A DNA stretch of 64,000 nucleotides. Source: an uncultured Lachnospiraceae bacterium (GTDB lineage Bacteria > Bacillota > Clostridia > Lachnospirales > Lachnospiraceae). The position numbers and the translations under genes are program-made. Shown piece after piece: positions 25,185-32,790 of the stretch. The DNA is taken from NCBI GenBank assembly GCA_902792005.1, contig CADAXW010000013.1:20325-84324 (forward strand), in the 5' to 3' direction. Position 1 is the stretch's first letter, and each line of letters begins with the position of its first letter. The notes below the pieces were generated by a model. That model did no database searches and was not told where the DNA came from. It saw only the letters and a list, made by a program, of their open reading frames with translations.

Positions 25185-26663
25185 ATGATGAATCTGCTGG
25201 AAGAATCCATAATTTATGCAACGCTTATGTATCAGGGAAAGGTCCGCAAGTTTAAGAGTGTTCCCTTTATCCTTCATCCCATGGAGGTTGCGCAGATCCT
25301 GGCGACCATGACAGATGACCAGGAGGTGATCGCCGCCGGCATGCTTCATGATGTCCTGGAGGAGACCGACGGTACCCTGATGGAGCTCGAAAAGCGATTT
25401 GGAAAGAGAGTCGCCATGCTTGTGGCTTCGGAGTCCGAGAATGATTATCCGGGAGAAGACCGGAGGGCAACGTGGAAAAGACGTAAGGAAGAAACTCTGA
25501 AGATCCTGAAAAACAGTACGGATATCGGGGTTCGGATGCTTTGGCTTGCAGATAAGCTGGCGAATATCCGGTCCCTGGCCCGGATCTATTCCGAGGTCGG
25601 AGAGGAGCTCTGGACCAAACTTCATCAGACGGATCCGGAGGAGCATCGCTGGTACTACCGCACCGTCGCCGAGAGCGTGGAGCTTCAGCTGAACAAGACC
25701 GGCGCATTTAAGGAGCTGATCAAGCATATCAACTTTATCTGGCCCGGTACATTTGATTCGGACAAAGCCCGGTATAAGAAGTACAGGGAAATGTCGGTGG
25801 ACGGCTGCAGGCTGCTTGGCAAGGGAGCCAAGGGAGATGTATACCGGTATGATGACGAGCTGATCATAAAGGTTTATAATCAGAACAATACCTACCATGA
25901 TGTGGAGCAGGAGATCGCCCTCAGCAGGAAGGCCTTTATCCTGGGGATCCCCACGGCTATTTCCTTCGGTATCGTATCGGTAGGAAAGCTGTACGGCGCC
26001 ATGTATGAGCTGGTGGAGTCGGATACGGTTTCCAAATGTCTGGAAAGAAATCGCGGACAGGTCGACTATTACGCAAAGATCATGGCAGAGCTTGCATTAC
26101 AGATTCACAGTACCTCCGTCACAGAGAAAGACGGTTTTCCGGATGCAACGGACCGGCTGAAGGGTTATATCAAGCGGGGCGTCGCCTATGAAAGCGAGGA
26201 GCTTGCAGGAAAATGTCTCCGCCTGGTTGACACGCTTCCGGAGTCAAAGACTCTGGTTCATGGAGATTTCCATACCGGAAATGTATTCCTGCAGAACGGA
26301 GAGGCGCTTCTCATCGATATGGACCGGCTTTCCACAGGCCACTCCATCGTGGATATCAGCGGTATCTACTATTTCTATGTAGTCCTTGGGGAGGAGGATC
26401 CTTCTGTGGTTGAGGATTTCATGGGATTTTCCTATCAGACGGCGGGAGAGTTTTATGGCTGCTTCCTGAAGCATTATCTGAAGACAGAGGATGCATCGAG
26501 ACTGGCTGAGGTTACAGAGAAGGCATCCCTCCTCTGTTATATCCGGATGATCCATAAGATCCATAAGCAGGGGGAGCTGTCAGCGAAGGACCGGGAGATG
26601 CTGGGGCATTATACCGCAAAGATAGAAGCGCTGGTTGAGAAGCTGGATACGCTGAATTATTAA
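25185..26663 (+). CDS. HD-domain phosphohydrolase fused to an APH-type kinase domain
   Basis: Residues 1-185 resemble the HD domain of RelA/SpoT-like (p)ppGpp hydrolases: FILHPMEVA, AGMLHDVLEETDG and LADKLANIRSL give the metal-binding His, His-Asp and Asp. Residues about 205-490 are an aminoglycoside-phosphotransferase-like kinase, with GKGAKGDVYRY as the nucleotide loop, LIIKVY as the Lys strand, LVHGDFHTGNVFL as the catalytic loop and LLIDMDRL as the metal Asp. Both halves look intact. One protein may thus cleave one phospho-compound and phosphorylate another. The substrate is unknown; antibiotic resistance should not be assumed. Confidence 0.82.
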   Translation: MMNLLEESIIYATLMYQGKVRKFKSVPFILHPMEVAQILATMTDDQEVIAAGMLHDVLEETDGTLMELEKRFGKRVAMLVASESENDYPGEDRRATWKRRKEETLKILKNSTDIGVRMLWLADKLANIRSLARIYSEVGEELWTKLHQTDPEEHRWYYRTVAESVELQLNKTGAFKELIKHINFIWPGTFDSDKARYKKYREMSVDGCRLLGKGAKGDVYRYDDELIIKVYNQNNTYHDVEQEIALSRKAFILGIPTAISFGIVSVGKLYGAMYELVESDTVSKCLERNRGQVDYYAKIMAELALQIHSTSVTEKDGFPDATDRLKGYIKRGVAYESEELAGKCLRLVDTLPESKTLVHGDFHTGNVFLQNGEALLIDMDRLSTGHSIVDISGIYYFYVVLGEEDPSVVEDFMGFSYQTAGEFYGCFLKHYLKTEDASRLAEVTEKASLLCYIRMIHKIHKQGELSAKDREMLGHYTAKIEALVEKLDTLNY

Positions 26664-26685
26664 ATAAAGGAACAATTGATAACCT

Positions 26686-28098
26686 ATGAGTAATAAGAAA
26701 ACTTCGTCTGCTGTTAAATTTCTGACGATACTGATCGTATCCCTGGGGATCCTTACAGTGATGCTTCTGATCCTGCGTAAGGATATGAAAACCCTGGAGA
26801 TCAAGCGGTCTCTGGGAGGAATGTTTGATTCCTTTGATGTGAAGTTCGGACAGGAAGGGATCGCTGAGGTATCAGAGATCTATCAGACGGAGGATGAGAT
26901 TGTCCATGTGATCTTTCGCTCCGTGAAGGAAGGAACCACATCCTTTACTCTCACCTGCAGCAATAAGGGAAGGGACAGGGACTCCATTCTGGCAACAGGC
27001 CTTCTTCTGCTTTACTGGTTTCGAAAGGGTCGGCGGATGGCCTTCTTTTCCTATAAGTGCATCCTGGATTTCGGTCTTTCCGTCTTTTTCCTGATCCAGT
27101 CGCTGGTACTGATCGGGGCTGTAGTCTATGACCGTATACATCCGGAGCTTCAGATCCGGGGAGAACATTTCTTCCGGCTGACCAGCTTTTCCATGACTCT
27201 GCTGGTGCTGCTGTCTTTCCCGGTGCTTTTTATCTTCAGTCTTTTCCTGTCCGCCAGCAACATTTCCCTGATCCGAAAGGAAGGATCCGGTTTTTCAAAC
27301 ATGCTGGGGATCCTGCTCAGTGGACTCCTGATGGCGGGGATTGGCGTCAGTGCATATCTGCTCATCAACTCACCGGGTACTTTGGATTATAGTCCGCAGG
27401 AGACGATCCTGGTCGTGGTGCGAAATATTACAGCTGCAGTCTTTTTCTACTTTGAATGTCATCTGTTCTCAACATTTCTGTTCTGCCAGATGGCCGGACG
27501 TCATAAGCCGGCCTTCGACAAGGACTATCTGATCATTCTTGGCTGCGGGATCCGGGAGGATGGAACTTTGTATCCGCTGCTTCAGGGACGTGCGGACCGG
27601 GCCATCGCCTTCTACCGCGCACAGCTGGAAAAAACAGGCCGGAAGGCATTCTTCGTTCCTTCCGGCGGTCAGGGGCCTGATGAGTGTATGCCCGAGGGCG
27701 AAGCCATCCGGAATTATCTGATCTCACAGGGGATCCCGGAGGAGCAGATCATTCCGGAGACAAAATCCGTGAACACTCTTCAGAATATGAAGTTTTCCCA
27801 GGAGATCATCCGGGCAAATGCGGCGCTCACTGAGCAGCCGGATGCCGAGGATCCGGTCATTGCATTTTCCACTACCAACTATCATGTGTTCCGTGCCGGC
27901 ATTCTTGCGGCCGATCTGGGAATGAATGTGGATGGTATGGGAGCGAAGACCAAATGGTACTTCTGGCCCAATGCACTGATCCGGGAATTCGTGGGCATGC
28001 TGGTCCGGGAGTGGAAGCTTCATCTGTCGCTTCTGATCGTCATTGCGACGCTTTCCGTATTCTCCGCCAACCTGCAGTGGCTGTTTGAACTGTTCTGA
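26686..28098 (+). CDS. YdcF/ElyC-type (DUF218) membrane protein
   Basis: Several hydrophobic helices occur in the first about 270 residues (near 12-30, 108-145, 165-190, 205-230 and 245-265). A DUF218 domain follows (about 280-440) with YLIILGCGIREDGTLYPLL, FVPSGGQGPDECMPEGEAI and AFSTTNYHVFRAGILA, and a final helix lies near 450. Relatives act in cell envelope or polyisoprenoid-linked glycan metabolism, but the reaction is unproven. It begins 23 bases after the HD/kinase gene and may share its transcript. Confidence 0.78.
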   Translation: MSNKKTSSAVKFLTILIVSLGILTVMLLILRKDMKTLEIKRSLGGMFDSFDVKFGQEGIAEVSEIYQTEDEIVHVIFRSVKEGTTSFTLTCSNKGRDRDSILATGLLLLYWFRKGRRMAFFSYKCILDFGLSVFFLIQSLVLIGAVVYDRIHPELQIRGEHFFRLTSFSMTLLVLLSFPVLFIFSLFLSASNISLIRKEGSGFSNMLGILLSGLLMAGIGVSAYLLINSPGTLDYSPQETILVVVRNITAAVFFYFECHLFSTFLFCQMAGRHKPAFDKDYLIILGCGIREDGTLYPLLQGRADRAIAFYRAQLEKTGRKAFFVPSGGQGPDECMPEGEAIRNYLISQGIPEEQIIPETKSVNTLQNMKFSQEIIRANAALTEQPDAEDPVIAFSTTNYHVFRAGILAADLGMNVDGMGAKTKWYFWPNALIREFVGMLVREWKLHLSLLIVIATLSVFSANLQWLFELF

Positions 28099-28130
28099 TT
28101 CCACATTCTTCCGGGGATGAACAGATTATA

Positions 28131-28159
28131 TTGAAAACCATGATTTGATGTGTTACAAT
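28131..28159 (+). promoter_or_regulatory. promoter of the cobalamin operon
   Basis: TTGAAA (28131-28136) and TACAAT (28154-28159) are separated by exactly 17 bases, directly upstream of the riboswitch. Confidence 0.65.
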
Positions 28160-28183
28160 GCTTGCAAAATTGATAGAGATAGT

Positions 28184-28379
28184 TGTACGGTGCCGTTGCA
28201 GTACCCGCTTCGGTGAGGCTGCAGAGGTTAAAAGGGAAACAGGTGTGATGCCTGTGCGAACTCGTCACTGTATATGCGGAGTGCTGTTGTTGCAGAGTTT
28301 TGGCCACTGGGATATCCCGGGAAGGTAGATGACAGCGCGTGGATGCATGAGCCAGGAAACCTGCCGTAGAACTGGTACA
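28184..28379 (+). promoter_or_regulatory. cobalamin riboswitch aptamer
   Basis: The outer helix pairs TGTAC (28184-28188) with GTACA (28375-28379). Characteristic segments follow in order: AAAAGGGAA near 28230, GCCACTG at 28303, GGGAAGG near 28319, and the B12-box core GAGCCAGGAAACCTGCC at 28349-28365. It controls the cbiK-to-cbiA transcript in response to cobalamin. The 28099-28546 gap is otherwise promoter, expression platform and terminator. Confidence 0.92.
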
Positions 28380-28483
28380 GGAATCATATTCCGGATCACG
28401 AGTCATTGATCGTACTGTGTAAACAGGGGTGAGGCGCAGCAAGGAGGCGAGGCAGCCCTCCTGTTTGATTGCGGTTTTTAACT

Positions 28484-28511
28484 CATTCCATTCCGGTGGA
28501 ATGTTTTTTTT
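28484..28511 (+). terminator. riboswitch expression-platform terminator
   Basis: CATTCCA (28484-28490) pairs with TGGAATG (28497-28503), followed by eight T. It lies between the aptamer and the cbiK ribosome binding site, implying control by transcription termination. A second stem (AAACAGG near 28431 with CCTGTTT near 28459) lies between aptamer and terminator. Confidence 0.8.
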
Positions 28512-28546
28512 GTACTTTTTCTATCGATAAATAATAGGAGGACATT

Positions 28547-30202
28547 ATGAAGAAGAAACTCGTAACAGTCATGTTGACATCGGCAGTTGCTGCATCCTTA
28601 CTTGTGGGCTGTGGCAAATCAGATGACAGTACCACCGCAGCACAGGATACTGCAGCAGGTACGGAGCAGGTCACAGAGGCAAAAACCACTGAGGCCAAGG
28701 GTACAGAGGAAAAGAGCACAGGAGCGGAGGATGATGCTGCAAAGGCCAAGGAAGTTGCAGATCTGATCGATGCGATCTATGTTCAGGAGAGAACGAATGA
28801 GACCGATGAGCTCTGTGCAAAGGCAAAGGCAGCATGGGATGCCCTTACAGACACACAGAAGGAGTTGGTGGAAGGCGAAGAAGCAGATCCGGATTACTTC
28901 GGAAGAGATACAGGAGATGCATCCAAGGATGATCCGTTAAATGCGGACAATATCGGTGAAAAGGAGATCCTGGTGGTAAGCTTCGGAACATCCTTCAATG
29001 ACAGCCGTGCCCAGGATATCGGTGGGATCGAGAAGGCCATCGCAGCAGCAAACCCGGACTGGTCCGTAAGAAGAGCCTTTACGGCACAGATCATCATCAA
29101 TCATGTACAGGCACGCGACGGTGAGAAGATCGACAACATGGACCAGGCTCTGGAGAGAGCAGTGGCTAACGGAGTTAAGGAGCTGGTGGTACAGCCCACA
29201 CATCTCATGCATGGTGCAGAGTATGACGAACTGAAGGAAGCCCTTGCAAAGTATGAAGCAAAGTTTGAAAGCGTTCGTGTTGCAGAGCCCCTGCTTGGTG
29301 AAGTAGGTGCGGATGCAACCGTGATCAATGAGGATAAGAAGGCAGTTGCTGAAGCAGCTGTCGCTGAGGCAGTGAAGACCTCCGGTTTTGAGAGCCTGGA
29401 AAAGGCAGCAGAAGACGGAACCGCATTTGTATTCATGGGACATGGTACAGCACATGTGGCAAAGGTCAGCTACAGCCAGATGGCAACACAGATGCAGCAG
29501 CTGGGCTATAAAAATGTATTCATCGGTACGGTTGAGGGTGAGCCCGAGGATACCGCATGTGACAAGGTGATCGAGGCAGTCAAGGCTGCCGGCTACAAGA
29601 AGGTGATCCTTCGTCCTCTGATGGTTGTAGCAGGAGATCATGCAAACAATGATATGGCAGGAGATGATGATGACTCCTGGAAGAGCATGTTCATCGCATC
29701 CGGCGCATTTGACTCCGTTGATACACAGATCGAAGGTCTGGGCCGGATCGAAGCCATTGAGAAACTGTATGTGGCTCATACGGCAGCGGCAGTTGAAAGC
29801 AAGGGAAGCGAAGGCAGCACAGGAGCGGACGCTTCCGCACTGAAGGACGGAGAGTATCAGGCAAAGTTCACAACCGACAGCTCCATGTTCAAGGTAAATG
29901 AGACCTATAATGATATGGGAACTCTGACGGTAAAGGACGGCAAGATGACGATCCACATCAGTCTGCAGTCGGAAAACATCGTAAACCTCTTCCCGGGAAC
30001 GAAGGATGAGGCTGAAAAAGACGGCGCGGAGCTTCTTCAGCCCTCCAAGGATTCCGTAACCTACGCCGACGGAACAACAGAAACCGTTAACGGCTTCGAC
30101 GTTCCGGTTCCTTATTTGGATAAGGAATTTGATCTGGCACTGATCGGAACCAAGGGAAAATGGTATGATCATAAGGTAATCGTAGCAACGCCTGAATCAT
30201 AA
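28547..30202 (+). CDS. cbiK: lipoprotein sirohydrochlorin cobaltochelatase (CbiK type) with C-terminal extra domain
   Basis: A lipoprotein signal (MKKKLVTVM, then LLVGC with Cys at about 22) and an acidic linker precede a CbiK chelatase domain (about residues 140-410). It starts ILVVSFGTSFNDSR and has metal-binding His in PTHLMHGAEY and MGHGTAH. CbiK inserts Co2+ into sirohydrochlorin at the start of the anaerobic B12 route. Residues about 430-551 (SSMFKVNETYNDMGTLTVKDGK, then VNGFDVPVPYLDKEFDLALIG) form a beta-rich domain I recognise only loosely from secreted clostridial metal- or heme-related proteins. Surface location is odd for a chelatase with a cytosolic substrate. It is first in the riboswitch operon; AGGAGG precedes the ATG. 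Confidence 0.87.
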   Translation: MKKKLVTVMLTSAVAASLLVGCGKSDDSTTAAQDTAAGTEQVTEAKTTEAKGTEEKSTGAEDDAAKAKEVADLIDAIYVQERTNETDELCAKAKAAWDALTDTQKELVEGEEADPDYFGRDTGDASKDDPLNADNIGEKEILVVSFGTSFNDSRAQDIGGIEKAIAAANPDWSVRRAFTAQIIINHVQARDGEKIDNMDQALERAVANGVKELVVQPTHLMHGAEYDELKEALAKYEAKFESVRVAEPLLGEVGADATVINEDKKAVAEAAVAEAVKTSGFESLEKAAEDGTAFVFMGHGTAHVAKVSYSQMATQMQQLGYKNVFIGTVEGEPEDTACDKVIEAVKAAGYKKVILRPLMVVAGDHANNDMAGDDDDSWKSMFIASGAFDSVDTQIEGLGRIEAIEKLYVAHTAAAVESKGSEGSTGADASALKDGEYQAKFTTDSSMFKVNETYNDMGTLTVKDGKMTIHISLQSENIVNLFPGTKDEAEKDGAELLQPSKDSVTYADGTTETVNGFDVPVPYLDKEFDLALIGTKGKWYDHKVIVATPES

Positions 30203-30211
30203 GGATAATCT

Positions 30212-31741
30212 ATGGAAAAAAACGGTTTCGTAAGAAAAACCATTGTATATCTGGTCCTTATTCTGGGACTTCTTCTGGTAACCTCCTGTGGATCACAGGG
30301 GGTTACTTCTGATGAGGAGAAAAATAATGAGATCGTAAAAACCACCTATTCGGTGGAGATTTCTCTGGAGGGCGGTTCGGGAAAAGCGACGATCCAGTCC
30401 CCTGTGACCATTACGGAGATGGACGGACAGCTGTCAGCGAAGCTGGTATGGACCAGCAAGAACTATGATTATATGATCGTCGGGGGCGTCCGGTATGAAA
30501 ACGAAAATGTAGGCGGCGACTCCACCTTCACGGTGGATATCGAGAATACCACGGAGCCTCTCAAGGTGATCGGAGATACCACGGCCATGAGTACGCCCCA
30601 TGAGATCGAATATGTGATCCACTGGGGAGAGAAGGGGGCGCAAAGCCAGGAGGTGGTCCGGGGAACCGGTACGGACCGGGCAGCGGTGCAGAAGGCGCTG
30701 GAGGCTGCAGGTCTGTCGCGGACCGGAGAGTATGAGCTTTCCTATGCCACCGGATTTCAGATCGATCGATATGGGGAGATCGACCACATTTCCATCGAGA
30801 ATTCCGGAGAATATGTGGTGGTTCCCGAGGGGAAGGAAGCACCGGCGGGTCTGCCGGAGGGGACTGTAGTCATGAAGAAGCCCTTTGACTGCACCTATCT
30901 GGTTTCCACAGCTGCTATGGATCTTCTGAATGCCTGCGGGGCACTGGACCGGGTAAAACTCTCCGGGAGCAAGGAGAGTGACTGGTATATCCCGGAGGCG
31001 AAGGAGGCCATGAAGGCAGGGACGCTGGTCTATGCCGGAAAATACAGGGCGCCGGATTATGAACTGCTTCTGGAGTCCGGCTGCGATCTGGCCATTGAGA
31101 ATACCATGATCTACCATGAACCGGCGGTGCGCTCCAAGCTGACGGAGCTGGGGATCCCGGTTCTGGTGGAAACCTCCAGCTACGAAAAACATCCGCTGGG
31201 CAGGCTTGAGTGGATCAAACTGTATGGTGTATTATTTGATAAGGAGCAGGAAGCGGAGACCTTCTTCCGGGAACAGGTAAAGCGGGTGGAACCGCTGCTT
31301 CAGGAGAAGAAGGATACCGGGAAGAAGGTGGCCTTCTTCCATGTGACGGCAGGCGGACTCATCAATGTACGGAAGTCCGGGGATTATATCACCCGGATGA
31401 TCGAGCTGTCCGGAGGACACTATGTTCCGAACAACACGGGGGAAGGGGAAAATGCGCTTTCCACCATGAATATGCAGATGGAGGATTTCTACAGAGAGGC
31501 CTCCGATGCGGACGTGATCATCATCAACAGCACCATCGGCGGGGAAGTGGCCTCGGTGGATGAGCTGATGGAAAAGAATGAACTGTTCAGGGACTTTAAG
31601 GCGGTGAAGAACGGGAAGGTTTACTGTACAACGCGGGATCTCTTCCAGAAGATCACCGGAATGGCGGAATTCATGCAGGACCTGAATGATATCTTTAATG
31701 ATGTGGACAGGGAATATACCTATCTGAAGAAGCTGGAATAA
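30212..31741 (+). CDS. btuF: corrinoid/cobalt ABC transporter substrate-binding lipoprotein
   Basis: Lipobox LVTSC sits at about residue 26. An N-terminal beta-rich domain (about 40-150; SLEGGSGKATIQSP, then TSKNYDYMIVGG and STFTVDIE) precedes a BtuF/FecB-type Venus-flytrap domain (about 215-500; VSTAAMDLLNACGALDRVKLSG, DLAIENTMIY, ADVIIINSTIGG). It should deliver a corrinoid (or possibly heme or siderophore) to the permease that follows. B12 riboswitch control favours corrinoid. It begins 9 bases after cbiK. Its last codons are triplicated beyond the stop. Confidence 0.82.
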   Translation: MEKNGFVRKTIVYLVLILGLLLVTSCGSQGVTSDEEKNNEIVKTTYSVEISLEGGSGKATIQSPVTITEMDGQLSAKLVWTSKNYDYMIVGGVRYENENVGGDSTFTVDIENTTEPLKVIGDTTAMSTPHEIEYVIHWGEKGAQSQEVVRGTGTDRAAVQKALEAAGLSRTGEYELSYATGFQIDRYGEIDHISIENSGEYVVVPEGKEAPAGLPEGTVVMKKPFDCTYLVSTAAMDLLNACGALDRVKLSGSKESDWYIPEAKEAMKAGTLVYAGKYRAPDYELLLESGCDLAIENTMIYHEPAVRSKLTELGIPVLVETSSYEKHPLGRLEWIKLYGVLFDKEQEAETFFREQVKRVEPLLQEKKDTGKKVAFFHVTAGGLINVRKSGDYITRMIELSGGHYVPNNTGEGENALSTMNMQMEDFYREASDADVIIINSTIGGEVASVDELMEKNELFRDFKAVKNGKVYCTTRDLFQKITGMAEFMQDLNDIFNDVDREYTYLKKLE

Positions 31742-31768
31742 AGAAGCTGGAATAAAGAAGCTGGAATA
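31727..31768 (+). repeat. three exact 14-bp tandem repeats over the btuF stop
   Basis: AAGAAGCTGGAATA occurs at 31727-31740, 31741-31754 and 31755-31768. The first copy encodes the last residues of BtuF. The array fills nearly all the gap to btuC. Confidence 0.95.
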
Positions 31769-31773
31769 AGCAT

Positions 31774-32790
31774 ATGAAAAAAAGACGGTACATCATTTTC
31801 TTTACTGTGACCGTGCTGCTGATCCTGGGACTGATCTGGCTCAGTCTCTATCTCGGAAGTACCCGCCTCGGAGCGGAGGAGATCCTTCGGATCCTGGGCG
31901 GTGACAGGGAAGATACGGCGCACATGAATATTATCATGAATATCAGGCTTCCCAGGGCCATGGCGGCCCTTCTTTTGGGAGGTGCTCTTGCGCTGTCCGG
32001 ATATATGCTTCAGACCTTCTTTGGAAATCCCATCGTAGGACCCTTTGTGCTGGGTATTTCCTCAGGCGCCAAGCTGGCGGTGGCGCTGGTCATGATCCTC
32101 TGTCTTTCTGCCGGAAGAGCCATCGGCCTCACGGAAATGGTACTGTCCGCCTTTGTCGGCGCCATGACGGCCATGGCCTTCGTCCTTCTGATCTCCGTCA
32201 AGGTAAAAAGTATGAGCATCCTGGTGGTCTGCGGGATCATGATCGGTTATATCTGTTCCGCCATCACGGACTTTGTCGTTACATTTGCGGATGACGCAAA
32301 TATCGTAAATCTGCATAACTGGTCCATGGGCAGTCTGTCCGGGATCAACTGGGATGAGCTCCGGGTGGCGGCGATCATCATCGCGGTCTGCCTGATCCTG
32401 GCTTTTACACTGATCAAGCCCATGAACGCCTATCGAATGGGGGAGGCCTATGCGCGGAGCGTGGGCGTGAATATCCGGTGGCTGCGGGTGATGCTGATCC
32501 TGGTCTCCAGTCTGCTGGCGGCCTGCGTGACTGCATTTGCCGGACCCATCTCCTTTGTGGGGATCGCGGTGCCGCACCTTGCCAGGATCTGTCTTCGGAG
32601 TGATGCAGCGCACATCATGATACCGGCCTGCTTTCTGGGAGGCTCGGTGGTGACGCTGCTCTGCGATGCCATCGCGCGAACGGTTTTCTCACCCATGGAG
32701 GTGAGCATCAGTTCTGTGACTGCGGTACTCCTGGTGCCGGTGGTCATCCTCATGCTGGTGAGAAGAAAAGGGAAGAGCGGGGATGACTGA
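31774..32790 (+). CDS. btuC: FecCD-family ABC transporter permease
   Basis: This is a 338-residue integral membrane protein with about nine to ten helices. FecCD signatures include IRLPRAMAALLLGGALALSG and GNPIVGPFVLGISSGAKLAV, AGPISFVGIAVPHLARI in the cytosolic coupling region, and ISSVTAVLLVPVVILML at the end. It would form the dimeric channel for the BtuF cargo, driven by the ATPase half of the next gene. It overlaps that gene by 8 bp. The ribosome binding site is weak and abuts the triplicated repeat. Confidence 0.87.
   Translation: MKKRRYIIFFTVTVLLILGLIWLSLYLGSTRLGAEEILRILGGDREDTAHMNIIMNIRLPRAMAALLLGGALALSGYMLQTFFGNPIVGPFVLGISSGAKLAVALVMILCLSAGRAIGLTEMVLSAFVGAMTAMAFVLLISVKVKSMSILVVCGIMIGYICSAITDFVVTFADDANIVNLHNWSMGSLSGINWDELRVAAIIIAVCLILAFTLIKPMNAYRMGEAYARSVGVNIRWLRVMLILVSSLLAACVTAFAGPISFVGIAVPHLARICLRSDAAHIMIPACFLGGSVVTLLCDAIARTVFSPMEVSISSVTAVLLVPVVILMLVRRKGKSGDD

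Noticed and set aside
25840..26350. Aminoglycoside resistance gene
   Set aside because: The kinase domain is only fold-related to APH enzymes and is fused to an HD domain; nothing in the context points to antibiotic modification.
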